Part shown: positions 16,033 to 23,878 of the stretch, in pieces | Position numbering within the stretch: the first letter of the stretch is position 1 | Layout: each line of letters opens with the position of its first letter | Source of the DNA: Chelativorans sp. | GTDB taxonomy: Bacteria; Pseudomonadota; Alphaproteobacteria; Rhizobiales; Rhizobiaceae | DNA length: 64,000 bases | Direction of reading: 5' to 3' | Assembly: GCF_031180965.1 (NCBI RefSeq) | Contig: NZ_JAPSLH010000002.1 | Location: 1 to 64,000, forward strand | The notes under the pieces: generated by a model | What the model was told of the DNA's origin: nothing | What the model saw: only the letters and a program-made list of their open reading frames with translations | Databases searched by the model: none | Made by a program: the position numbers and the translations under genes

Positions 16033-16191
16033 ATGACGGCTCGTGGATGGTTTATAACACCTTCACGGGCGAGCCGGCGCAAAGTGTCGGCGGCGGCCCT
16101 TATTGGGCTGAATGAGGAGGAAGCCGACGAGTTGTTGAGCTTGATCGATGAAGGCATGATCGAGCTGGAGCCAAGGCCAGATAGCCGTTGA
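16033..16191 (+). CDS. Possible small protein, 52 residues
   Basis: A basic N-terminus is followed by an acidic helical segment (LNEEEADELLSLIDEGMIEL). No family is recognised. A second frame over 16000-16125 also reads sensibly (WMVYNTFTGEPAQSVGGG), so the true coding frame is uncertain. Confidence 0.3.
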   Translation: MTARGWFITPSRASRRKVSAAALIGLNEEEADELLSLIDEGMIELEPRPDSR

Positions 16192-16240
16192 CAACAACCG
16201 GCAACTGAATCGACTGGGGGTTAGTGGATGAGGAAAATCT

Positions 16241-16417
16241 ATGACCCAAGACGAGCCCGCGATCAGGGAATTTGAAGCGCACAAGGGCAAAAAGTGGGAG
16301 GACGCCACGGATGAGGAGAAGAAGGACTGGCTGGCTGCGTTAGCTGAGCTCGCCCAAATCATAAATGCGCCGTGGCCGGAGCTGAAGCAGAATCGGGGCG
16401 GCGATGCAGTATCGTGA
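16241..16417 (+). CDS. Small acidic protein, 58 residues
   Basis: The ATG at 16241 has GAGGA about 7 nt upstream. The protein is soluble and helical (KKWEDATDEEKKDWLAALAE, then NAPWPELKQNRGGD). No family or conserved neighbour is recognised. Confidence 0.45.
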   Translation: MTQDEPAIREFEAHKGKKWEDATDEEKKDWLAALAELAQIINAPWPELKQNRGGDAVS

Positions 16418-16601
16418 AGCGCTAACCGCCTGCTCTTGATCCGCCCGTACTCTCTACATACCTTTTTCGTGGACCTGGTCGCGGCCAGAAGCTAGGTTCT
16501 CTGCACCCTCTGGTGTCTTCGCCACATAAGCTAGGTCGGGCTACAGCCCGCGCGTCAGCCCCCATCTGACCGGGCCGTATTCCTTTGAAAGACGCAAACA
16601 A

Positions 16602-16631
16602 CCCCGCCGGCATCCGAAGAGGCCAGCGGGG
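16602..16631 (-). terminator. Terminator-like stem-loop, repeat family member
   Basis: CCCCGCCGGC and GCCAGCGGGG form a near-perfect 10-bp stem around a 10-nt loop. Read on the minus strand, it is followed by a weak T tract (TTGTTTG). It belongs to the same family as the stem-loops at 18885, 21959, 35509, 35826 and 38687. No minus-strand gene is recognised upstream of it. The surrounding 16418-16909 region has no clear gene. Confidence 0.5.
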
Positions 16632-16817
16632 TCGGAGGGGTGACTGAAAGGCGACCGGGAAAGGTCTTCCTCCTAACCGTGAATCGGCCGAAAGGTTTCG
16701 CGTCGGTGGAAGCGTGTGACGCGTCGCGGAGGCTGGCAAATGCGTTGACGCAGGGCGGTCTGATCATTAGCTTTGTCGCGTCTAAAACAGGTTAGGTTCG
16801 GGAAGGTTGGCCCGGCC

Positions 16818-16854
16818 CCCGCTTGGCGGGTCCTTCCGTCACTAAAGGTGACGG
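16818..16854. other. Two adjacent hairpins upstream of the VOC gene
   Basis: CCCGC-TTG-GCGGG at about 16818-16830 is followed by CCGTCACTAAAGGTGACGG at 16836-16854 (7-bp perfect stem). They lie about 55 nt before the VOC start. No T tract follows, so they are more like a structured leader than a terminator. Confidence 0.35.
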
Positions 16855-16909
16855 CCCAAGACTATCAAGGCGTACGCATGGTGCGGCCGCCGATAGGAAG
16901 GGTATGGCC

Positions 16910-17332
16910 ATGAAACCACGTATTTCCGTTCTCACGCTCGCTGTCTCTAATCTTGAAAAATCGCTTTCCTTTTACCGCGATGGGCTGGGCTTCCCCACCC
17001 AGGGCATCATCGGGCGGGAATTTGAGCATGGCGCGGTTGCATTCTTCGATCTCCAGAGCGGTCTGAAGCTCGCCATCTGGGCGCAGGATGACCTTGTCCA
17101 TGACACCGGATTGCCGAAGTAGCCGATCTGCAGCACCGCCAGCAGCATCGGGCATAATGTTCTGCGACGCGAGGATGTCGATGACATCATGCGCAAGGCC
17201 CAGCTTGCTGGGGCACAGATTATCAAGGCACCGCAGGATACGTTCTATGGCGGGTATGCAGGCTATTTTACTGATCCTGACGGACACCTTTGGGAAATAG
17301 TCTGGAATCCCCAGATGTTGCCATCGGACTAA
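16910..17332 (+). pseudogene. VOC/glyoxalase family protein with internal amber codon
   Basis: The frame from ATG 16910 encodes a VOC (glyoxalase/bleomycin resistance) protein: RISVLTLAVSNLEKSLSFYR, GAVAFFDLQSGLKLAIW, and after the stop IGHNVLRREDVDDIM and GGYAGYFTDPDGHLWEIVW. The only lesion is TAG at 17120-17122, in frame with the rest, which ends at TAA 17332. Full length is about 140 residues, as normal for the family. The metal-ligand positions (E in WEIVW; the N-terminal position is not a clear His) suggest a diverged enzyme or binding protein. As sequenced it would be truncated at residue 70. Confidence 0.8.
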
Positions 17333-17556
17333 GCCCAGCGAACATGAGAGCCATGACGACGCTTGTACCCAAAGCCACCCGGTCGATGCGCATGTCCGAC
17401 CGGCTAAAGGATTGGCGCCTCTCCTTTGCCTGGCCAGGCGCAATTCACGATGGCGGGGTTAGCGAATTCGGGAATAGACGCCGATGCGGGCGATTGCGGT
17501 GGAGGCTGGCGTGGGTGTCGGCAGCGTCAGCACTGACTAGAGAACCTGCCGGATGA

Positions 17557-17610
17557 GCCAGCGGCTCACGTCGCAGAAGGTGCGGCTGCGACGTCGGCAG
17601 CCCGTAGCTG
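17557..17610 (+). repeat. Dispersed coding-like repeat, copy A
   Basis: About 50 bp here resembles 37720-37776. Both translate as TSQKVRLRRRQ in one frame, with differences mainly at third codon positions (TCG/TCC, CTG/TTG, CGA/CGC). The rest of 17333-17775 has no clear gene. The repeat may be the remnant of a protein-coding family present twice in the window. Confidence 0.55.
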
Positions 17611-17775
17611 CAACAAGATCGACGCCGCAACCCGACCGTCTGCTATCAGAGGTTATCTAGCCAAAAGCAGCCATCATGCTTCCCGCCGCCATTGCAGCCG
17701 CTCGCAGCGGATGATTGTAACTGAACTTGGCGTCGGGCGGCGGATGTGCTCAACGAGGCTGATTTGGGGGCTTGA

Positions 17776-18792
17776 ATGGCGGCGAAGAACTGGATTCTCG
17801 GTAACGCCCAGTCCTTGGCCCTAGCAGTTCTTTGCGCAGTCGGTGCAGAGCTGCTTGCAGCATACTCCGATAGCACTGGCGATATTGGCCGTATCCTTTT
17901 CGCCTTGATCTTTTTCATGGCCCTTTATGGGGCCCCCGCCTTGCTCATGCGCGAGGTTGCCCGGCGCTTTGGATGGGGGTGGCCCTCGCTGCTTTTGCTC
18001 TGCGCTGCTTTGGGAGTTCTCCAGGCCTGCATAATCGATCAGTCAATGTTTGCCGATCAGTATGGCGGATACGCCGGCTGGGAGGAGAGCCGATCGGCAA
18101 CCTTCATCCCCATGTTCGGCATCAGTGCGTACAACGCCTACAACTTCATCATTGGGCATATTATCTTCAGCTTCGCCGGCCCAATCGCGATAGCGGAGGC
18201 TTGGTCGCCCAAGCGTGCGGACGCACCTTGGCTGCGTCCCATCGGGATGATCGTTGCAGCGGTTTTTTACGTGGGATCAGCTGCATTGATAATGTTTGAC
18301 CCACAGTCGCGAAGTGCATCTCAAACCCAATTAATTGTTTCTTGGCTCCTGGTCGCCGCATGTTTTCTGGCGGCTGCTCTGATTGGCCGCATCAATATCA
18401 GTGCTTGGTCAAGGCCAATCGCCCGTGTGAACGCTCTTGCGGTGATGGCGGTGACGTTCGCTGTGGCTGTGCTTGGCAACTTCGCGGGAGAGGATTGGAT
18501 CGGCGTGGCGGTCGGGCTGGGTTCGACCCTCCTAATCGTGGCTATGATCATTTGGTTAATGATGCGATTTGACTGGACTACGCGGCACTCTGCAGCGGTG
18601 GCAATCGGCTACCTACTCAGCCGTGGCGTGCTTGCCTTCACCTACTTCCCGCTTCTTGGTGAGGTGGAGCCTTTGCCCAAATACCTGCACAACACAGCGA
18701 TGCTGGCCATTGTGCTTGCTGCGGGCGCCCTCGCCTTCAGGGCTAGACGCTCAAGAGACAATGCAACCACAGTTGACGAGCGAAGGCATTGA
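17776..18792 (+). CDS. Polytopic membrane protein of unknown function
   Basis: The protein has 338 residues and about nine or ten hydrophobic helices (for example AVLCAVGAELLAAY, FALIFFMALYGAPALLM, VMAVTFAVAVLGNFAG). A conserved-looking loop AYNAYNFIIGH lies in the middle. It recalls uncharacterised membrane proteins of Rhizobiales and Actinobacteria, but I cannot name a family. No operon partner: a leftward group converges on it from the right. Confidence 0.7.
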   Translation: MAAKNWILGNAQSLALAVLCAVGAELLAAYSDSTGDIGRILFALIFFMALYGAPALLMREVARRFGWGWPSLLLLCAALGVLQACIIDQSMFADQYGGYAGWEESRSATFIPMFGISAYNAYNFIIGHIIFSFAGPIAIAEAWSPKRADAPWLRPIGMIVAAVFYVGSAALIMFDPQSRSASQTQLIVSWLLVAACFLAAALIGRINISAWSRPIARVNALAVMAVTFAVAVLGNFAGEDWIGVAVGLGSTLLIVAMIIWLMMRFDWTTRHSAAVAIGYLLSRGVLAFTYFPLLGEVEPLPKYLHNTAMLAIVLAAGALAFRARRSRDNATTVDERRH

Positions 18793-18884
18793 TCGCCCAA
18801 ACCTGTGCAAGCGGAACGACCGCGTGCTGCGGTTCACCGGCTGAAACCTGCCGGTCCGCTCCCGAGCCGCACCAAGCAAAAAGA

Positions 18885-18906
18885 TCCGCCGGCCGAAGCC
18901 AGCGGA
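18885..18906 (-). terminator. Rho-independent terminator after the DUF6894 group
   Basis: TCCGCCGGCC-GAA-GCCAGCGGA forms a strong stem. On the minus strand it is followed by CTTTTT. It lies about 30 nt past the stop of the leftward DUF6894 gene, as expected for its terminator, and is a member of the repeated stem-loop family. Confidence 0.7.
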
Positions 18907-18937
18907 GGTCAATACGATTGACATGCAGCGGCAATAC

Positions 18938-19168
18938 TCAGCGCATCTGCTTCGCACCAAAGGAGAGGGCAAAGATCGGTCCCTCCTCGTCAGTGACTTC
19001 CATCCGCCATTCAGAATCGAAGGGTAGCCCTTCCAAATCACGGATCAGCTCGCCAAAAGTCCTCGTGGCCTCTTTTAGGGCGGCCTCCGCATCCGGCAAA
19101 TGAACGTCTTCGATCACGCTGTGAGGAAGGACCTCATCTGGTTTGAGGCGAAAATTGTAGAATGGCAT
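18938..19168 (-). CDS. DUF6894-like small protein
   Basis: The protein has 76 residues beginning MPFYNFRL, with DVHLPDAEAALKEATRTFGE and WRMEVTDEEGPIFALSFG. This matches the plan of DUF6894 proteins (short, aromatic N-terminus, central Ala/Glu helix, C-terminal beta strands with V-x-D-E-x-G). The function of the family is unknown. It is the last gene of a leftward trio ending at the stem-loop terminator. Confidence 0.7.
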   Translation of the reverse strand: MPFYNFRLKPDEVLPHSVIEDVHLPDAEAALKEATRTFGELIRDLEGLPFDSEWRMEVTDEEGPIFALSFGAKQMR

Positions 19169-19177
19169 TGTGGGCGT

Positions 19178-19351
19178 CTACTCGTCTAAGCTGCGAAGCT
19201 CTTCTTCAAGCGTTTCACGAACGTCTTCGCGAGTGGCATCCGCTTCAGGATGCGCCTCCAGCAGTTCGTCCGCCTTTGCCCCAGTATCAAGACCGGGATC
19301 TGCGCTGGCAACAGTGTCAGCTATATCGATGGCCAAAGGTAACGTAGGCAT
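19178..19351 (-). CDS. Small acidic hypothetical protein
   Basis: From the ATG at 19351 the protein has 57 residues, is strongly acidic, and ends DVRETLEEELRSLDE. The upstream part of the longer ORF looks non-coding. It is separated by 9 nt from the DUF6894 gene, so an operon is likely. Function unknown. Confidence 0.5.
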   Translation of the reverse strand: MPTLPLAIDIADTVASADPGLDTGAKADELLEAHPEADATREDVRETLEEELRSLDE

Positions 19352-19463
19352 GTTCCATTCCAGGTCGCCCGCCGCGTGCCCGTTGTGCGTCGAACTATGA
19401 TGCTCGCGGAACGTTCCAGCGGTGAAGCAGAGTGCCGCCGGGCTGTAGCTAGAAGCGGTGCTC

Positions 19464-19541
19464 TCAGAACACAAATATGTAAAGCAAGATAATCACGAAA
19501 AGCGGCACGCCGAGCCACCATAGAGCGAGACCTTTCAGCAT
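19464..19541 (-). CDS. Tiny membrane peptide, 25 residues
   Basis: The ORF starts at ATG 19541 with GAGG about 8 nt upstream. Nearly all of it is one hydrophobic helix with tryptophans (LALWWLGVPLFVIILLYIF). Similar WW-containing mini-proteins are frequent in Rhizobiales genomes, but I cannot name the family. The stretch 19542-19869 to its right shows no further gene. Confidence 0.45.
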   Translation of the reverse strand: MLKGLALWWLGVPLFVIILLYIFVF

Positions 19542-19869
19542 TTCATCCTCATTCTTGCTTGCCGGGACTCCGGCGAGCGTCATCGCCGTTGTTCCCGTTG
19601 CAGGGAAACTTGCAAGGCAACGCCACGCCGGCACGTACTGTTCCGGTTTGGGCCGTAGCTCCGTTGGCGTATGGACTTAAGTCCGAGCCTAGATCCGCGC
19701 ATTGGTCTGAGTTGCGTCCGCTGAGGAGCTTGCTTGCAGTGCACCCGCTGCGGCCGGAGTCGCAATCAGCGAGTCGATGGAAAATTCCGTCACATTTGTA
19801 ACTCTCACCCCCCGGTTTCGGGTCCTAATCTATTTCCTGACCGAACATTGCTCATCATAGGAGGATGAT

Positions 19870-21087
19870 ATGCCTGCATCCGCACCCCAGAAGTGTCCCT
19901 GGTCAATATCGACCTGGCTTTCCGTCCTTTCCCTCACCTTCGGGAGCTTTGCCCTGATCAGCAGCGAATTGCTGCCGATGGCAGTGCTCACGCCAATGGC
20001 GGCTGAACTCGGAGTCACCGAAGGCGCCGCCGGTCAGGCGGTGACCCTCACGGCTCTGTTTGCTGGCATCGCAGCGCCCACGGTGGCACTGATCATCGGC
20101 CGCTTGGACCGCAAGCTGATCAATCTGGCGCTCTGCGCCCTGGTGATAGTGTCCAATATCGCCGTCGCCTTCACATCCGATTATTTCGTGCTGCTGGCCG
20201 CCCGCATGCTCCTGGGCATCGCCATCGGCGGGTTCTTTGCCCTGGCTGGCGCCACTGTCGTCCGGCTCGTCACGTTGGAGGACATGGGTAAGGGCATGTC
20301 GATCGTCTTCATGGGTCTCTCAGCGGGGCTCGTCGTCGCTCCAGCGCTTGCCACCTTGATCGGAGAAGCTTTAGGCTGGCGTGCGGCATTCATGGCCGCT
20401 GCCGGGTGCGGCTTGCTCGCCTTGCTCTTGCAAACCGTCTGCTTGCCGAGGGTTCCGGCAACCAGCGCAACGAGCCTGTCGAGCCTCTTCGGCTTGCTGA
20501 AGCGGCAGCCTGTGCGGGTAGGCCTGGTCGTTGGGCTGCTGTTCTTTGGGGGCGAAGTTAGCGGCTTCACTTTCATGCGGCCTTATCTGGAAACGAATGG
20601 CGGCCTCGATCCGACCTCCATTGCCGCGGCTCTGCTGACGCTCGGTCTAGCCAGTCTGGCCGGGAGCGCAGTCGCGGGCGTATTCGCCGACCGCATGTTG
20701 CGCGAGGGTTTTGGCGCCACGTTCCTGGTACTGGCGATCGCCACAATCGGTCTGTTGACGCTCAGCAACGCCTACGTCGCAATCATTGTCTTTGCCGCTG
20801 CCTGGGGCATCGCCATTGGCGCGGGACCGGTGATGACGCAGACCTGGATGGGTCGCGCCGCCCCGGATCACCTCGAAGGCGTGGGAGGACTCTTTCTGGC
20901 CGTCATTCAGCTCGGGGTCACTCTCGGCGCGATCGCCGGCGGCATCGCTGTGGATGTCGTTGGGACGAGCGCACCGCTCTACGTGACCGCGATCTGTGCC
21001 ATTCTCGCGGCCGCGCTGATTGCAACGCAAAGGGCTCCGGGTGCGGTTTCGCAGACGCCTGCACTGGCGCCGGCCGCTGCTGAGTAA
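19870..21087 (+). CDS. MFS transporter, drug/metabolite exporter type
   Basis: The protein has 405 residues and twelve predicted helices, and the ATG at 19870 has an ideal AGGAGG. The N-terminus (FALISSELLPMAVLTPMAAELG) is typical of the arabinose-exporter/NepI/AraJ group of DHA1 transporters. Motif A-like IIGRLDRKLINLALC lies between helices 2 and 3. The DUF899 gene follows in the same direction after 53 nt. Substrate unknown. Confidence 0.9.
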   Translation: MPASAPQKCPWSISTWLSVLSLTFGSFALISSELLPMAVLTPMAAELGVTEGAAGQAVTLTALFAGIAAPTVALIIGRLDRKLINLALCALVIVSNIAVAFTSDYFVLLAARMLLGIAIGGFFALAGATVVRLVTLEDMGKGMSIVFMGLSAGLVVAPALATLIGEALGWRAAFMAAAGCGLLALLLQTVCLPRVPATSATSLSSLFGLLKRQPVRVGLVVGLLFFGGEVSGFTFMRPYLETNGGLDPTSIAAALLTLGLASLAGSAVAGVFADRMLREGFGATFLVLAIATIGLLTLSNAYVAIIVFAAAWGIAIGAGPVMTQTWMGRAAPDHLEGVGGLFLAVIQLGVTLGAIAGGIAVDVVGTSAPLYVTAICAILAAALIATQRAPGAVSQTPALAPAAAE

Positions 21088-21140
21088 GTGGAGGGGCTCA
21101 CTGGCCGTTGAGCACGGTCCATCAACAACAGGAGATGATC

Positions 21141-21890
21141 ATGTCCCATGACAAAACGGATTTGGCAGCACCTGCAGTCGTAGATCGAGCCACGTTTCAG
21201 GCCCAAGTCGAAGCATTGCGGGTGCGTGAGAAAGCCCACACGAGAGAAGGCGACGCCATCGCGGCCGCTCGCCGGCGACTCCCCATGGTGAAGGTGGATG
21301 GCGCCACTCCGCTAATTCGCGAAAACGGCCCGGTGGCGCTGTCGGACGCGTTCGAGGGTCGCCGGATGCTCATCGCCTATTACTACATGTGGTTCGACGG
21401 CCATCCCGCGCCGGAGCAATGCGAGGGCTGCACCTTCTTCACTACTCAGGTTCGCGAGCTTTCCCATCTCCATTCGCGGGACGTTACCTACGCCACCTTC
21501 TGCCAAGGGTCGTATGACGAGAGCGTCCGTTATCGCGACTTCATGGGCTGGCGGACGCCGTGGTACTCAGTTCCAAAGGCATCGCTCGAGACGCTCCTCG
21601 ATGGACGCCGGCCAGGCATAATGTACCTGATCTGCTATCTGAGGCAGGGATCAAACGTCTTCGAGACCTACTGGACGACCCGTCGTGGCGTCGAGGCGAT
21701 GGACAACAGTTACCGCCTGCTCGACCTGACCGTCTACGGGCGGCAGGAGGATTTCGAAGACTCGCCCGCCGGATGGCCCCAGTACTGGGGCGAAACGAAC
21801 CATCCGTTTCGTCGCGACGGGCGGCCCATCTCTCAATGGCGTCGCCTGGAGGCGGGTCATTCCGACGATCTGGGGACGGGTGGACGCTGA
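21141..21890 (+). CDS. DUF899 family thioredoxin-like protein
   Basis: The protein has 249 residues from the ATG at 21141, chosen because AGGAG lies 6 nt before it. It contains LPMVKVDGATPLIRENGPVA, YYYMWFDG, CEGCTFFTTQV and YVTYATF-like segments characteristic of DUF899 proteins, which have a thioredoxin fold with a CxxC-like pair (CEGC). Redox or peroxide detoxification is assumed for the family but not established. It follows the MFS gene, probably co-transcribed. Confidence 0.85.
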   Translation: MSHDKTDLAAPAVVDRATFQAQVEALRVREKAHTREGDAIAAARRRLPMVKVDGATPLIRENGPVALSDAFEGRRMLIAYYYMWFDGHPAPEQCEGCTFFTTQVRELSHLHSRDVTYATFCQGSYDESVRYRDFMGWRTPWYSVPKASLETLLDGRRPGIMYLICYLRQGSNVFETYWTTRRGVEAMDNSYRLLDLTVYGRQEDFEDSPAGWPQYWGETNHPFRRDGRPISQWRRLEAGHSDDLGTGGR

Positions 21891-21958
21891 AGAGCGCCTT
21901 CCGATTCCTCGATCACCGCGCCCCGTCCTTCTTGGTAAGACTGTCCCAAGGCAAAAAA

Positions 21959-21982
21959 CCCCGCCGGCCGAAGCCAGCGGGG
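21959..21982 (-). terminator. Terminator stem-loop, repeat family member
   Basis: CCCCGCCGGCCGAAGCCAGCGGGG folds into a 10-bp stem with a UUCG-type loop on the minus strand, followed by GGTTTTTTGC. It lies at the end of the autotransporter 3' remnant, in the same arrangement as at 35826 behind the longer copy. Confidence 0.75.
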
Positions 21983-22016
21983 CATGGGGGCGGTCACAAT
22001 GGGGTAATGACGCGCC

Positions 22017-22140
22017 CTACCATTGCATGCGGAAGCCCACCGTCCCGGTGATCGAATGGCTATCGCCGAAGTTCTCCAAGCTCGTCTTTGCTAGCGCCTC
22101 GCCGTAGAGGGAGTACTTGTCGTCGGCAAAGTTCAACAGC
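22017..22140 (-). pseudogene. Autotransporter barrel C-terminus, short remnant
   Basis: About 120 bp repeats, with high similarity, the last 40 codons of the autotransporter remnant at 35884-36000 (FADDKYSLYGEALAK and HSITGTVGFRMQW types of sequence, ending in the Trp-stop). The downstream spacer and terminator are also shared. It ends abruptly at about 22140, so it is a duplicated or recombined fragment. Confidence 0.75.
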
Positions 22141-22234
22141 GGATGACCTCCGGCGCATTGCTACGACTCAGTATTCGAGGGCTGAGTGAACGCAAGGAAC
22201 CGCGAAGTCTAATCCCTTGCAAGCGGCACGCGTC

Positions 22235-22600
22235 TCGAAAGTAGACGTTCACTTGCGGCCATAGCGTAGGCCCTCGGTGTAGGGAAGGGCGGTAGTGCTC
22301 CTCGGCTACCACGCGTCCCGCCTAGCGCGTTTGGAAACGCCTTTCCTCCGAGGCAGCAAGATTGCCTTCTGAACTCGACTTCAACGCCTCCCCGTGCGCG
22401 TTCGGGTACGCAGCCACAACCAGAGCCCGAAAGCTCCGGAAGAGGCGCACGCTCCTCCAAAGCTGTGGAGTGATCGATGTAACGCTCCAGAGCCGCGGGA
22501 TGAAGGGTGATGAGCGGAGTCTCTCTATCGGCATGGGCAAGCTCGCCATTAATCTCTTCCAACCGCTGTTGGCAGTTCTACGGTGCGCGTTCGGCGTCAT
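22235..22600 (-). pseudogene. C-terminal remnant of a serine recombinase
   Basis: One minus-strand frame reads LEEINGELAHADRETPL and ITLHPAALERYIDHSTALEE. A second frame further down reads VVAEEHYRPSLHRGPTLW, a very common C-terminal sequence of large serine recombinases in alphaproteobacteria. At least two frameshifts and a stop separate the parts, and the catalytic domains are missing. It is a decayed end of a second mobile element, different from the recombinase at 2887-4229. Confidence 0.7.
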
Positions 22601-22680
22601 CATCACGATGAGACCCCCACGACGAGATCGACCGCGCGCTGCCGCTTTCAGGTCATCATGCCTGAGCCCCTCCCCTCCAT

Positions 22681-23664
22681 TCAACTGTGGCCCGCCACGG
22701 CTTTTGGCCGGTATGGTGCCTCGAGCGCCGCCACGTCTTCGCCGGTCAACGTCACCTCCAGCGCAGCGATCGCATCGTCGAACTGGTGGAGCTTCGAGAT
22801 ACCGACTATCGGCGCCGTGATTCCGGGCCGCGAGGCAACCCATGCATAGGCGATCTGCGCCATCGGTCTTCCGTGCCGCGCCGCCACCGCCTTGAGCGCG
22901 GCGATGACCGCGGCGTCCTGCTCGGCCGTCGCGCCATAGAGCCGTTCGGCCACGGCGTCCGTCTGCGCCCGGAGCGTCGTCTCGCCGGCTGCCGGCTCCC
23001 GGCCAGCCAGACGCCCACGCGCCAGCGGGCTCCACGGGATCACGCCGATGCCCTCGCTCCGGCAGAGCGGCAGCATCTCGCGCTCCTCCTCGCGGTAGAG
23101 CAGGTTGTAGTGGGGCTGCATGGAGACGAAGGGTGCCCAGCCGTGCTGGCGCTGCAGTCCCAGCGCTTTCATGAACTGCCAGGCGAACATGGATGACGCG
23201 CCGAGATAGCGCACCTTGCCGGCCCGAACCACGTCATTCAGCGCGTCGAGCGCTTCTTCCAGGGGCGTTTCGTAGTCGAAGCGGTGGATCTGGTAGAGGT
23301 CGATATAGTCGGTGCCGAGCCGTTGCAGGCTCGCGTCCACCGCCTCGAAGACGTGCTTGCGGCTAAGGCCCCGGTCATTGGGATCTTCGCTCATCGCGTT
23401 GAACAGCTTTGTCGCGAGGACGAGCTGGTGTCGCTTGCGCAACCGCTTCAGGACGCGACCCGTGATCACCTCGCTCTCGCCGCGGGAATAGACGTCGGCA
23501 ATGTCGAAGAAGTTGATGCCGAGCTCGACCGCCCGCTCGATGATCGGCGTAGAGGCTGCCTCGTCGAGAACCCAGGGGGCCCAGGTAGGCGAGCCGAAAC
23601 TCATGCAGCCGAGCGACAAGCGCGAAACCTTCAGGCCGGTGCGGCCCAGATTGACATACTGCAT
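22681..23664 (-). CDS. Aldo/keto reductase
   Basis: The protein has 327 residues. The AKR catalytic tetrad is visible as Asp54, Tyr59 (NFFDIADVYSRGESE), Lys86 (ATKLF) and His127 (YQIHRFD). The start MQYVNLGRTGLKVSRLSLGC is typical of the bacterial YajO/1-deoxyxylulose-5-phosphate-like branch of AKRs using NADPH. It is divergent from the GntR regulator; the substrate is unknown. Confidence 0.9.
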   Translation of the reverse strand: MQYVNLGRTGLKVSRLSLGCMSFGSPTWAPWVLDEAASTPIIERAVELGINFFDIADVYSRGESEVITGRVLKRLRKRHQLVLATKLFNAMSEDPNDRGLSRKHVFEAVDASLQRLGTDYIDLYQIHRFDYETPLEEALDALNDVVRAGKVRYLGASSMFAWQFMKALGLQRQHGWAPFVSMQPHYNLLYREEEREMLPLCRSEGIGVIPWSPLARGRLAGREPAAGETTLRAQTDAVAERLYGATAEQDAAVIAALKAVAARHGRPMAQIAYAWVASRPGITAPIVGISKLHQFDDAIAALEVTLTGEDVAALEAPYRPKAVAGHS

Positions 23665-23878
23665 CGATACACTCCCTCGGCTGTGGTGGCTTTCCCAGTC
23701 AGCAGCTTATGACAGAAAATGTGCCGGCTCGACAATCGCGACGTGAAGGATCCATCCGGGTGTAGTGCCCAAGTAGGGCATTAAGGGGTTGTATTTGGTC
23801 GTATTTTTTTGATGGCGGAGAGCTTATTGCACTCGTCAGAAAAGCTGCTAGTCTCGGTGTATTAATCCAGTAGCACAC
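23665..23878. promoter_or_regulatory. Divergent promoter region between AKR and GntR genes
   Basis: The 214-bp gap separates two divergent genes. An inverted repeat TGCCC-AAGTA-GGGCA lies at 23766-23780 and an AT-rich stretch (GTATTTGGTCGTATTTTTTT) follows at about 23790-23811. These are candidates for the operator and promoter of the GntR-led operon. Confidence 0.4.

Noticed and set aside
17123-17332. Selenocysteine-, pyrrolysine- or recoding-type reading of the TAG in the VOC gene
   Set aside because: There is no supporting stem-loop or tRNA, and the family has no such residue at this position; a nonsense mutation is simpler.
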